Assembly: GCF_003459245.1 (NCBI RefSeq)
Contig: NZ_QRVG01000003.1
Location: 69,513 to 133,512, forward strand
Length of the DNA stretch: 64,000 bases
Direction of reading: 5' to 3'
DNA from: Collinsella sp. AF23-2
Lineage (GTDB): Bacteria > Actinomycetota > Coriobacteriia > Coriobacteriales > Coriobacteriaceae
Positions within the stretch are counted from its first letter, which is position 1. Each line of letters begins with the position of its first letter. Made by a program: the position numbers and the translations under genes. The notes beneath the pieces are model-generated. The model was not told where the DNA came from. It did no database searches and was given only the letters and a program-made list of their open reading frames with translations. This document shows positions 31,482-38,900 of the stretch, piece by piece.

Positions 31482-32405
31482 TTACAGCTTGGCGTCGATG
31501 TCGACGCTCTGATACGTAGGGGTCTGCTGGACGTAGAGCTTGATGCCCATGTCGAGCAGCTGGTTGACGTCGGCCTTCTGGGTGGCGTCGAGGAAGACGG
31601 AGCTGTCCTTGCCGCCGACCTGATCGGCACCGTCGTGGTTGGCGGTGGCGCCCAGGTTGATGGCGTCGAGCTTGTAGCCCTGGCAGAACTGCAGCATCTC
31701 GGCCGTGTTGCCAAAGACGAACATGACGCGCTCGCCGAGGGTGTTGAGCTTGTCCATCTTGGCGAGGGCACGCTCGACGGTGAAGACGTTCAGGCGCACG
31801 CCCTGGGGCTTGGCCAGCTTAAGAGCGCCCTTCTTGATGTCATCGTTGGCGGCAGCGTTGTCGACGACGATGATGCGCTCGGCCTGAACCTTGGTGGTCC
31901 AGGTAAAGACGACCTGACCGTGCAGCAGACGGTAGTCAAGACGTGCGAGGACGATCTTGGCGGGACCGGAGCTGTGACGGGGCGCCTTAGCCTTCTTGGC
32001 GGGAGCCGCGGCAGCCTCGACCGGTGCGTTGGGGTTGGTCAGACCGGTGCGGGCCTCGTTGATGAGGGCCGCGAGCTCGGCACCCTTGACGGGGGCGGGG
32101 CTCATAGCGAGCGTCAGTGCCAGCGGAATGTTGAAACCGCTGATCACCGTGAATGCCGCACCGTTGCGGGAAAGCTCGACCATGCTGTTGTTGACCGAGC
32201 TGCCGAGCATATCGGTCAGCACATAGACGGTGTCGTCCGCGTTGAACGTGGCGATCATGGCGTCCACCTTGTTGGTGATGGGCTCCTTGTCGTCACGAGC
32301 AAGCGACACGACGTGGACGTTCGACACGTCGCCGAGAACCATCTCGAGCGTGTCTTTGGCGCCTGCGGCCAGGCCGCCATGAGATGCGAGAATGATCTGA
32401 TTCAT
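31482..32405 (-). CDS. PTS mannose-family IIAB fusion component
   Basis: This 307-residue phosphocarrier carries IIA (1-125) with His9 (ILASHGGLA) and VLTDMLGSSVNNSM. An Ala/Pro/Lys linker (128-147) follows. IIB (149-307) has His162 in ARLDYRLLHGQVVF. It is the first gene of the operon (IIAB-IIC-IID-SIS). ATG 32405 follows AGGAGGAGGCAAG. Two motifs upstream, CGTTATGGTCATTATAACG and an adjoining CGTTATA-type site, lie in the promoter region and suggest GntR control. Confidence 0.94.
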   Translation of the reverse strand: MNQIILASHGGLAAGAKDTLEMVLGDVSNVHVVSLARDDKEPITNKVDAMIATFNADDTVYVLTDMLGSSVNNSMVELSRNGAAFTVISGFNIPLALTLAMSPAPVKGAELAALINEARTGLTNPNAPVEAAAAPAKKAKAPRHSSGPAKIVLARLDYRLLHGQVVFTWTTKVQAERIIVVDNAAANDDIKKGALKLAKPQGVRLNVFTVERALAKMDKLNTLGERVMFVFGNTAEMLQFCQGYKLDAINLGATANHDGADQVGGKDSSVFLDATQKADVNQLLDMGIKLYVQQTPTYQSVDIDAKL

Positions 32406-32420
32406 CTTGCCTCCTCCTTT

Positions 32421-32452
32421 TCGTTATGGTCATTATAACGTCTTATACGTTG
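32421..32452 (-). promoter_or_regulatory. Putative GntR operator, site 3 (second PTS operon)
   Basis: ATTATAACG-TC-TTATACGT (32432-32450) matches the motif upstream of gntR at 26417 and, inverted, that at 33711. An additional CGTTAT half-site at 32422 makes an inverted pair with ATAACG. Confidence 0.55.
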
Positions 32453-32588
32453 CGGATATTGCTAATTAGTATAAAGACCGTTCGCGGGTGAAAATCGACC
32501 GTTGACGGGTTTAACGTACTTGAAACGTTGGGGCTGGGCAGGCCGGCACTGGCGGGATAACCCCAAGTCGGACCCTGTGCGCAATCCC

Positions 32589-33671
32589 CTATCGCACGAA
32601 GTACCAGGGGCTTTCCTGCACGGTGGGCTCCAGCGCGATGCCGGTGCGCTCGCGGAAGAGATCCATGTCCTGCGATTTCTCCGTCCACCACGCGTTGGGC
32701 TTAAAGGTCATGCTCTCAACGACATGACCGACAAACACACTGTTGCGCAGCTTGGAAAAGTCGGTGTTCATAATCACGATGGACGCGAGCACCAAAACGA
32801 TGCCCAGAACTTTGATCGCGCCGGCGGGCTCGGCGTAGACACCAATGCCCAGCAGTACGGTGACGACTGTCTCGAATGACATTACGACGGGAACTTTCGA
32901 CGTCTCGAGCCCCATGGACAGACCCTGCATATATAAGACATAGGCCACGGCTGTGGGGATGAGTCCAAAGCCAAGGAACAGCAGCAGCAGCTGTGGCGAC
33001 ATTGCCGCGGCGACATCTGGCCACGGAGCCGCGATAGCCGCCATAACCGCACCGCCAAAAACAAGGCCCCAAAACGTGACAGCCAGCGGGTGGACCGTCT
33101 TGGTTGCGATCCGGCTAAACACCGCGAGCGACGCGCCACAAAAGCCCGCAATCACGCCCGACGTGACGCCCCAAACCGAAAAATGAAAACCGGAAAGGTC
33201 GCCATCGGTCACTGCAAGTACACAGCCACCGATGTTAAAAGCGATGGCAACGAGCTTGTTGGGAGTCACATCCTCGCGATAAAGTACGCGGCCGAGCATG
33301 ACGCCAAACACCGGCGAGGTGTAGAGCAGCACCGAGGCCGTGGACATGCCCACCTCGCCCATGCACTCGTAATAAAGCGTGTTAGCGGTGGCGAGGCCGA
33401 TAATGCCAAGAAGCGCACAAGGAACAAGCTCTTTAGGACTTGCCTTGAACAGTGCCAGGGGACCCGATGCCTTTCCCTCACGAGCACCTCCCTGGCAACC
33501 CATGAATGCCAAGACCGGAGCCATTAAGACGGCACCCGACAACAGGCGAAAGGCCGCCATGCTCTGAGACGTAACGCCCATGGCCGAGATGCCGTTTACA
33601 AAGATTCCGATGCTGCCCCACATAAGCGCGGCGATCAGCACCAGCACATAGCCCAGATTGCTCCTCTTCAA
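32589..33671 (-). CDS. EamA/DMT family transporter
   Basis: This 360-residue ten-helix exporter has two EamA halves: LGYVLVLIAALMWGSIGIFV at the start and SVWGVTSGVIAGFCGASLAV in the middle. A polar C-terminal tail of about 55 residues follows. I place the start at TTG 33671, where GAGGAGGCTGCG stands just before it. The ATG at 33707 has no ribosome site and overlaps the promoter motif more closely. The CGTTATA motif pair at 33711-33730 suggests co-regulation with the PTS operon. It might export the amine or amino acid released by the SIS enzymes, which is inference. Confidence 0.85.
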   Translation of the reverse strand: MKRSNLGYVLVLIAALMWGSIGIFVNGISAMGVTSQSMAAFRLLSGAVLMAPVLAFMGCQGGAREGKASGPLALFKASPKELVPCALLGIIGLATANTLYYECMGEVGMSTASVLLYTSPVFGVMLGRVLYREDVTPNKLVAIAFNIGGCVLAVTDGDLSGFHFSVWGVTSGVIAGFCGASLAVFSRIATKTVHPLAVTFWGLVFGGAVMAAIAAPWPDVAAAMSPQLLLLFLGFGLIPTAVAYVLYMQGLSMGLETSKVPVVMSFETVVTVLLGIGVYAEPAGAIKVLGIVLVLASIVIMNTDFSKLRNSVFVGHVVESMTFKPNAWWTEKSQDMDLFRERTGIALEPTVQESPWYFVR

Positions 33672-33710
33672 CGCAGCCTCCTCGGTATTGTTTCCAATAT
33701 GTTTCATACT

Positions 33711-33730
33711 ACGTTATAGTCGTTATATAC
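33711..33730 (-). promoter_or_regulatory. Putative GntR operator, site 4 (EamA gene)
   Basis: ACGTTATAGTCGTTATATAC contains two CGTTATA words with a 9-bp period, the clearest form of the shared motif. Confidence 0.55.
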
Positions 33731-33930
33731 ATTTTTCAAGACACAAATCGGCGAACGGGAAATCTCTTGAAACAAGGAGTGTCGCAGGTGCCGGCAGAAA
33801 GGGAACGTCCCCAAGTGCCGCTCTAGCAGTTGCGGTGAAATAGTTCTCAAACAGAGGCTTCACGCTCCCAAACAGGAACTATTCCACCGCAACTCATGAG
33901 GGGTATTGGGCTGTTAGGCCGCTCTATCCC
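33731..33930. repeat. Intergenic repeats between EamA and SIS genes
   Basis: GTGCCGGCAGAAAGGGAACG and the following TCCCCAAGTGCCG (33788-33820) recur almost unchanged at 63886-63918. Next, AGTTGCGGTGAAATAGTTC (33828-33846) pairs with GAACTATTCCACCGCAACT (33876-33894), one mismatch in 19 bp. There is no ORF. The stem may end the SIS transcript from 34923. Confidence 0.65.
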
Positions 33931-34923
33931 TTAGTAATCCAGCTTCCACATGTAACGGCGCGTCATGTAATCCTTGTGGGTGACGGCGGAGAGCGCACGC
34001 ATGTAGACGTTGTTGAGGATCGGGGCAAAGATCAGGTGGTTGAAGTATTCGCTCACGCTGTCCTTGATGTCGTTGAGGCCAAGCTCCTTGGCGTCGAGCT
34101 GATAGACGCGATCGCCACCGTACTGGTTGACGAAACGGATGCCGCGCTCGTCGTTGCAGCGGCTGCGGCCGACGCTGATGAGCTGGAACAGCGAGGTGCG
34201 CTTGTCCAGGATCTCGAAGGGGCCGTGGAAGAAGTCGCAGGTGTTGATGGTGCAGGAGTCGATCTGCAGCATCTCCTGCACGTTGCAGATGCTAAAGACG
34301 TAGGCGGCACCAAAGAGCGGACCCTGAGCCATCACGTTGATGCAGGGCTTGTCGGCGTTCTGCTCGGCCCACTTGGCTGCGAGCGGACGGGTGTACTCGA
34401 CGGCCTTGCGATAGATGGGATCGACCAGGTCGAAGGCGGCCATAGCGGTCTCGTACTCGGCATAGCCCTCGATCTGCTGCGTGAGCTCCATGGCGATCAT
34501 GGTCACGACGGCGGAGTTGGTGCGGCCCATGCAGGACTCGTCGATGGCAAGGCTGTCGTACTGGATCTTGTAGTCGCAGACTTCGGTGAGGCCAGACTCG
34601 TCAACATAGATGGCGATGGTGCTGGCGCCGTGGTCCTTGGCGACCTGGGCGGCGACGATGGTCTCCTTGGTGCCGCGCATGGACACGACGACGGCCAGGG
34701 TGTTCTCGTTGACGTAGGCCGGGGTGGCGTGCACGAACTCGTTGCTGGTGTAGCTGGAGCTCACGACCTGCGTGGCCTCGTGCTCCATAAAGTACTGGGC
34801 AGGATAGTTGCCGCCGTTGGATCCGCCGGCGCCAATCCACACGACGCGCTTGATGCCGCCCTTGTCTGCCTTGTCAGCCAAAACCTGAGAGACGACGTCC
34901 TTAACCTGTTCCTGAGTAGTCAT
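33931..34923 (-). CDS. SIS domain protein, FrlB/AgaS-like
   Basis: The 330-residue double-SIS protein shows VVWIGAGGSNGGNYPAQYFM (about 24), VVVSMRGTKETIVAAQVAKD (about 77) and NVQEMLQIDSCTINTCDFFH followed by GPFE (about 218-242). Compared with its paralogues, the Glu of the GEYFHGP motif is Asp (CDFFHGPFE), so activity or substrate may differ. ATG 34923 follows AAAGGCTGATGCACG. It is divergent from the GntR at 35129, and the 205-bp gap carries several GCATACA-type motifs. Confidence 0.82.
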   Translation of the reverse strand: MTTQEQVKDVVSQVLADKADKGGIKRVVWIGAGGSNGGNYPAQYFMEHEATQVVSSSYTSNEFVHATPAYVNENTLAVVVSMRGTKETIVAAQVAKDHGASTIAIYVDESGLTEVCDYKIQYDSLAIDESCMGRTNSAVVTMIAMELTQQIEGYAEYETAMAAFDLVDPIYRKAVEYTRPLAAKWAEQNADKPCINVMAQGPLFGAAYVFSICNVQEMLQIDSCTINTCDFFHGPFEILDKRTSLFQLISVGRSRCNDERGIRFVNQYGGDRVYQLDAKELGLNDIKDSVSEYFNHLIFAPILNNVYMRALSAVTHKDYMTRRYMWKLDY

Positions 34924-34961
34924 CGTGCATCAGCCTTTCTTCTCGTTTGATGCTCTTGATG

Positions 34962-35120
34962 GCATACAAGTTACATACATGTTTTGGTTATGTCGACTAG
35001 TTGTATGCTATATTTGTCTTAGATATTTTGCTGGTAAAGTTTTCGGCAATCCATTATCAGCGGTTTTGTTGTCATGTTGGATACATGCTTGGTTCAGTAA
35101 GCATACAGGTTAGATACAGA
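34962..35120. promoter_or_regulatory. GCATACA operator cluster between SIS gene and gntR
   Basis: Related words occur at 34962 (GCATACAAGTTACATACATG), 35001 (TTGTATGC, inverted), 35079 (GGATACATGC) and 35101 (GCATACAGGTTAGATACAG). They span the divergent promoter region and are likely sites of the GntR at 35129. Confidence 0.6.
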
Positions 35121-35128
35121 TTGTTCGC

Positions 35129-35851
35129 ATGAGCACTTCGTCGAAAAAGAACTTGGCCCAATACGAGCGTCTGGCGGGTACGCTGCGTGACCGCATCGCC
35201 GCCGGCATCTACGCACGCGGAGACAAGCTGCCGTCCGAGATGGAACTCATGGACGAATCGGGGCTTTCGCGCAGCACCGTGCGCCACGCGCTTAAGGTGT
35301 TAGTTGACGAGGGCCTGATTCGTACCGAGCGCGGGCGCGGCGCCTTTGTGGCCGAAACGCCAGCGCTCCACGAGAACAACCTGGTGTTTTCGAGCTACAC
35401 GGCACAGGTCCAGGGCCAGGGCATGAAGCCCACCACGCGCACGGTGGACTCGGGCTTTGCCAAGGCAACGGGCAACGTGGCCAAGTTCTTCGATGCCGCC
35501 GTGGGCAGCAAGCTCGTCAAACTTGTCCGCCTGCGTTATCTGGACGATGCGCCACTGTGCCTGGAAACCACCTATCTACCGCCGAGCTTTGAGGCACTCA
35601 TCGATCGCGATATCAACGGTTCGCTCTACGCCACGCTGCGCCAAGAATTCCATCGCGCGCCGGCACAGGGACATAAGACCTTTGAGGTGTGCTATGCCTC
35701 ACAAAACGAGGCGTTTTTGCTCAACGTTGAGCGTGGGCAGGCGTTGATCTTGATCACCGACTACGTCTACGACACCGACGGCCGCCCGCTCCATGTCTCC
35801 AAGCGTATCCAACGCACCGACCGCGCCAAATACACCGAGCCCATCGGCTAG
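35129..35851 (+). CDS. GntR family (HutC/UTRA) transcriptional regulator
   Basis: The 240-residue regulator has a winged helix (about 10-75; GDKLPSEMELMDESGLSRST) and a UTRA domain (about 95-235). It is the only one of the four GntR genes on the plus strand, divergent from the SIS gene at 33931. ATG 35129 has no strong ribosome site. It probably controls itself and the SIS gene through the GCATACA cluster. Confidence 0.9.
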   Translation: MSTSSKKNLAQYERLAGTLRDRIAAGIYARGDKLPSEMELMDESGLSRSTVRHALKVLVDEGLIRTERGRGAFVAETPALHENNLVFSSYTAQVQGQGMKPTTRTVDSGFAKATGNVAKFFDAAVGSKLVKLVRLRYLDDAPLCLETTYLPPSFEALIDRDINGSLYATLRQEFHRAPAQGHKTFEVCYASQNEAFLLNVERGQALILITDYVYDTDGRPLHVSKRIQRTDRAKYTEPIG

Positions 35852-36002
35852 CGCACCAAACGAGGCAAAATGTACCTAATAAACGTTTTACCTGCGGTTT
35901 TTATTAAATCTCAAGCCAGCATGGCGCAAGTGCCGGCATCGCCTGGCAATACGCGCCGTCCAAGCTCAACTGTTCCTGCTCAGAATATCCAGCACCGTAA
36001 AC
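35852..36002. other. Intergenic, nothing recognised
   Basis: AT-rich stretch after gntR. A weak AATAAA / TTTATT pairing near 35878-35908 may serve as terminator. No gene is seen. Confidence 0.4.
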
Positions 36003-36125
36003 CTAAGTGAGTAGACTTTTCGCGACCTGCCGAGCACACCCAAAACAGCCGCCTCCGTGACCTGCGGTTTTACTAAAACAGATACGCTTTGTGCTCGCTT
36101 TGCGCCAAAAAGTCTACTCACTTAG
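36003..36125. repeat. 123-bp dispersed repeat, copy 2
   Basis: It has the same length and ends as 27626-27748: CTAAGTGAGTAGACTTTT ... AAAAAGTCTACTCACTTAG. Only a handful of interior differences are visible. In both copies TTCTTGCGGCGA followed by TTGA lies about 60-90 bp beyond the right end. Confidence 0.8.
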
Positions 36126-36212
36126 CTCGCAAGGCGTCCCGAAGGGACGATTCAGGTCAAAATAGCGTACGAACGCTGCACTTCTTGCGGCGATTTGATA
36201 CCGCAAGACAGC

Positions 36213-36240
36213 CAAAAACCTGTCCCTATATGGTAGGTTT
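36213..36240 (-). repeat. AAACCTACC...GGTTTTTGGC element (copy 3)
   Basis: The minus strand reads AAACCTACCATATAGGGACA then GGTTTTTGGC, matching the elements at 18563 and 28492. The stop codon of the acetyltransferase gene (TAG) lies within it. Confidence 0.6.
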
Positions 36241-36828
36241 GAAACCTTGGACGACAAGTGCGGGAAACCAGGTTGGTTTGGGTTGGTTGGGCGTGCGCTC
36301 GGCCAGGACCAGCTCCATCCAGCACATGTCGTACCAGCGACCGAACTTTTGGGCGCAGCGATCGAAGGCGCCCACCAGGCGATATCCCATATGGGCATGG
36401 AAATCCTGGCTGTTGTGCGTCAGATACTCGTCGTCCTTATCGTGCGGCACGGCGATGAGCGCGCACATGCTGGTGATGCCCATCGCGACCAAGCATTGCT
36501 TGAGCGCGTCGTGCAGCCTGCGGCCCAGCCCGCCGTGGCGCACGTCGCGCGCCAGATAGATCGACGTCTCGACCGACCAGTCATAGGCCTCGCGGCTGTT
36601 AAGCGCGCTCACATAGGCATAGCCCACTGGACGCCCGTCCAACTCCATCACCAGATACGGATAGCGCTTGAGTGTACGCTCGATGCGCCCGGCGAACTCC
36701 TCAACGCTCGGCACCTCGTATTCGCAGGTTATCGCCGTCTCGCGTACATACGGCTCATAGATGGCAAGCAGCGCCGGCGCATCATCGGGCGTCGCCAGGC
36801 GAATCGTCGGCTCGGACATCTCGGGCAT
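36226..36828 (-). CDS. GNAT family N-acetyltransferase (phosphinothricin-acetyltransferase-like)
   Basis: This 200-residue acetyl-CoA-dependent transferase starts IRLATPDDAPALLAIYEPYV and carries the acyl-CoA loop RHGGLGRRLHDAL (about 110). The C-terminal GYRLVGAFDRCAQKFGRWYD is typical of the Pat/MddA group, which acetylates small amines. I chose ATG 36828 behind GGGGAGGGGCTGT. The final codons and the stop come from a dispersed repeat (36213-36240), so the last ~5 residues (FKPTI) are not original to the family. Confidence 0.85.
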   Translation of the reverse strand: MPEMSEPTIRLATPDDAPALLAIYEPYVRETAITCEYEVPSVEEFAGRIERTLKRYPYLVMELDGRPVGYAYVSALNSREAYDWSVETSIYLARDVRHGGLGRRLHDALKQCLVAMGITSMCALIAVPHDKDDEYLTHNSQDFHAHMGYRLVGAFDRCAQKFGRWYDMCWMELVLAERTPNQPKPTWFPALVVQGFKPTI

Positions 36829-36853
36829 ACAGCCCCTCCCCCACAAAAGCAAA

Positions 36854-36888
36854 GGCCGCCCTGCGCCAAACCCAGGCGTAGGGCGGCC
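36854..36888 (-). terminator. Terminator of the threonine aldolase gene
   Basis: GGCCGCCCTGCGCC (36854-36867) pairs with GGCGTAGGGCGGCC (36875-36888). On the minus strand it is followed by TTTGCTTTTG. Confidence 0.8.
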
Positions 36889-36906
36889 CCTCGTCATTAC
36901 ATCAAG

Positions 36907-37932
36907 CTACAGGACAGCCGCCAGCGCGTCGATGTCCTCCTGCGTCGTGGCCCAGCTGGTGCAAAAACGCACCACGGTGCGGGTCTCGTCGTGCTTTTCC
37001 CAGTACTCGATCGAGGCGTGCTCGCGAATGCGGGCCATATCCTCGTTGGGCAGAATCACGAACTGTTGGTTCGTAGGCGTCTCCAAGAAGAACTCGTAGC
37101 CGCGCTCATGCAGCACGCGGCGCAGCGCCTGAGCCGTCTCAATCGCCTGGCGACCGATCTCAAAATACAGGCCATTGGTAAAGAGCGCCTCAAACTGCAC
37201 GCCCGTCAGGCGGCCCTTGGCCAGCAGCGCGCCGTGCTGCTTAATGCGCGGAATGGGATGCGCCGGAGCGTGCATGCCGCAGACCACCACAGCCTCGCCG
37301 CAGAGCGCGCCGCACTTGGTGCCGCCAATGTAGAATACGTCGCACAGCTGCGCCAGCTCGGGCAGGGTAATGTCGCACTCATCGGCCGCCAGCGCATAGG
37401 CCAGGCGGGCGCCATCCACAAACAGCGGAATCTCGCGCTTCTGGCACACCGCATGGATTGCCGCGAGCTCAGCCTTGGAGTACAGCGTGCCGTACTCGGT
37501 CGACAGGCTCACATACACGGCGCCCGGAAACACCATGTGCTCACAGCTCTCGTTTTCGTAGAACACTTGGATATAGTTTTCGAGATCCTCGGCGTGCATC
37601 TTGCCCTCGTAGCCGGGGATGGTGAGCACCTTGTGGCCGCCAAACTCGATGGCGCCCGCCTCGTGGCAGGCGACGTGACCAGTCTCAGCAGCAACGACGC
37701 CCTCGTAGGGCGCAAGCAGCATGTCGATCACCGTCGCGTTGGCCTGCGTGCCGCCCACCAGAAAAAACACGTCGGCATCGGGGGCCTGACAGGCCTCGCG
37801 AATAAGGTGCTTGGCACGCTCGGTGTGCGCATCGGTGCCGTAGCCGGGCTGCGGCTCCATATTGGTGTCGACGAGCGCCTGCAGCACCGCCGGATGGGCG
37901 CCGTGGGAATAGTCGTTGTTAAACGCGAGCAT
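36907..37932 (-). CDS. Low-specificity threonine aldolase family protein
   Basis: This 341-residue PLP enzyme of fold type I cleaves threonine or related beta-hydroxy amino acids to glycine and an aldehyde. The PLP lysine is Lys206 in IGGTKCGAL, Asp173 (FVDGAR) contacts the cofactor ring, and the N-terminal NNDYSHGAHPAVL and GGTQANATV segments fit the family. ATG 37932 follows AGAGAGGATTGTC. It lies 45 bp after the PAP2 gene. Confidence 0.88.
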   Translation of the reverse strand: MLAFNNDYSHGAHPAVLQALVDTNMEPQPGYGTDAHTERAKHLIREACQAPDADVFFLVGGTQANATVIDMLLAPYEGVVAAETGHVACHEAGAIEFGGHKVLTIPGYEGKMHAEDLENYIQVFYENESCEHMVFPGAVYVSLSTEYGTLYSKAELAAIHAVCQKREIPLFVDGARLAYALAADECDITLPELAQLCDVFYIGGTKCGALCGEAVVVCGMHAPAHPIPRIKQHGALLAKGRLTGVQFEALFTNGLYFEIGRQAIETAQALRRVLHERGYEFFLETPTNQQFVILPNEDMARIREHASIEYWEKHDETRTVVRFCTSWATTQEDIDALAAVL

Positions 37933-37977
37933 GACAATCCTCTCTTACCGGGTATCGGCCAGATGATTCAAACGGGG

Positions 37978-38841
37978 CTATTGTACGCCGTTGGGATAGG
38001 CAATGCGCGCGGCAAGGCACTCAAGTGCCAGCACCAGGGCAAAGCCGCAGCTCACGTCACTCAAAAAGTGCGCTCCGATCACGATGCGGCCAAAAGCGAC
38101 GAGCGCCGCAACCACAGCGGCAGCCCAAAAGACCACGCGGCGGCGCGACGGCCTTTCCTTAAAGGCCGCCGCGGGAAGCCCGGCGAGCATAAGGCCGATC
38201 GCCGCGTGCGCGGTGTGCCCGCTCGCGAACGACTTAAAGCCGTCCTTGATCACGCCGGCGGCAATATAGCTCCACTTATCGGGATTGCCGATTACCCACC
38301 ACGGTTGAAAATTGAGCCCCGGCGTGACCTCGATCACGCGCATGCGCGGGCGCGACCACAGCGGCTTGACGATCACGTTGAGGATAATGGCCTGAGCGAC
38401 CCACACGGCAAGCACCATCAACGCCCAGCGCGTGAGCTCGTCGGGATCGGTGTCGCGTGTGAGGCGGTAGGCGATAAGGTTGGCAGCGATGACCAGCACA
38501 AACGTCAGCACCAGCTGAAACGCGATGAGTTTGCCGCCGACACGCTGCGATCCGACAATCTCGTAGCCGAGCAGGCCCACGTTGATGAGAATGCCCAGCG
38601 CGGCGAGCCACTTGCTTGCCTTGGAATCGGGGCGCACCGCTCGCACGAGCATAACGCCCGCGATGCTCGCCGTCAGCTCAAACGGTAGCTCGCCGGCCGC
38701 CTCGACAAAGCGACCGTACATGCTGCCGATGTTGAACAGCGCGCTCGAAATCTGATAATCGAAGAAACTGCCCACGCCCAGGCAGAGGGCAAGGATAACC
38801 GCGATAGCAGCGGCGTCTTTCTTATAGATGTACCCGAACAT
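37978..38841 (-). CDS. PAP2 family phosphatase, membrane
   Basis: This 287-residue integral membrane protein has about seven helices. All three PAP2 motifs are visible: KPLWSRPRMR (motif 1), SFASGHTAH (motif 2, catalytic His) and GRIVIGAHFLSDV (motif 3). It probably dephosphorylates a lipid phosphate at the membrane. ATG 38841 follows GGAAAG. The gene lies 56 bp after mfd on the same strand. Confidence 0.88.
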   Translation of the reverse strand: MFGYIYKKDAAAIAVILALCLGVGSFFDYQISSALFNIGSMYGRFVEAAGELPFELTASIAGVMLVRAVRPDSKASKWLAALGILINVGLLGYEIVGSQRVGGKLIAFQLVLTFVLVIAANLIAYRLTRDTDPDELTRWALMVLAVWVAQAIILNVIVKPLWSRPRMRVIEVTPGLNFQPWWVIGNPDKWSYIAAGVIKDGFKSFASGHTAHAAIGLMLAGLPAAAFKERPSRRRVVFWAAAVVAALVAFGRIVIGAHFLSDVSCGFALVLALECLAARIAYPNGVQ

Positions 38842-38860
38842 GCTTTCCTTTCGATGGAAC

Positions 38861-38900
38861 CAGATTGCCCAAATGGGGCGTTTGCAGCGTCGACCCGTTA
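38861..38900. repeat. Partial copy of the 25.5-kb element at the mfd 3' end
   Basis: CAGATTGCC then GGGGCGTTTGCAGCGTCGA and CCGTTA repeat the right end of 25595-25634. The mfd stop codon falls in the last bases of the repeat. Confidence 0.65.
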
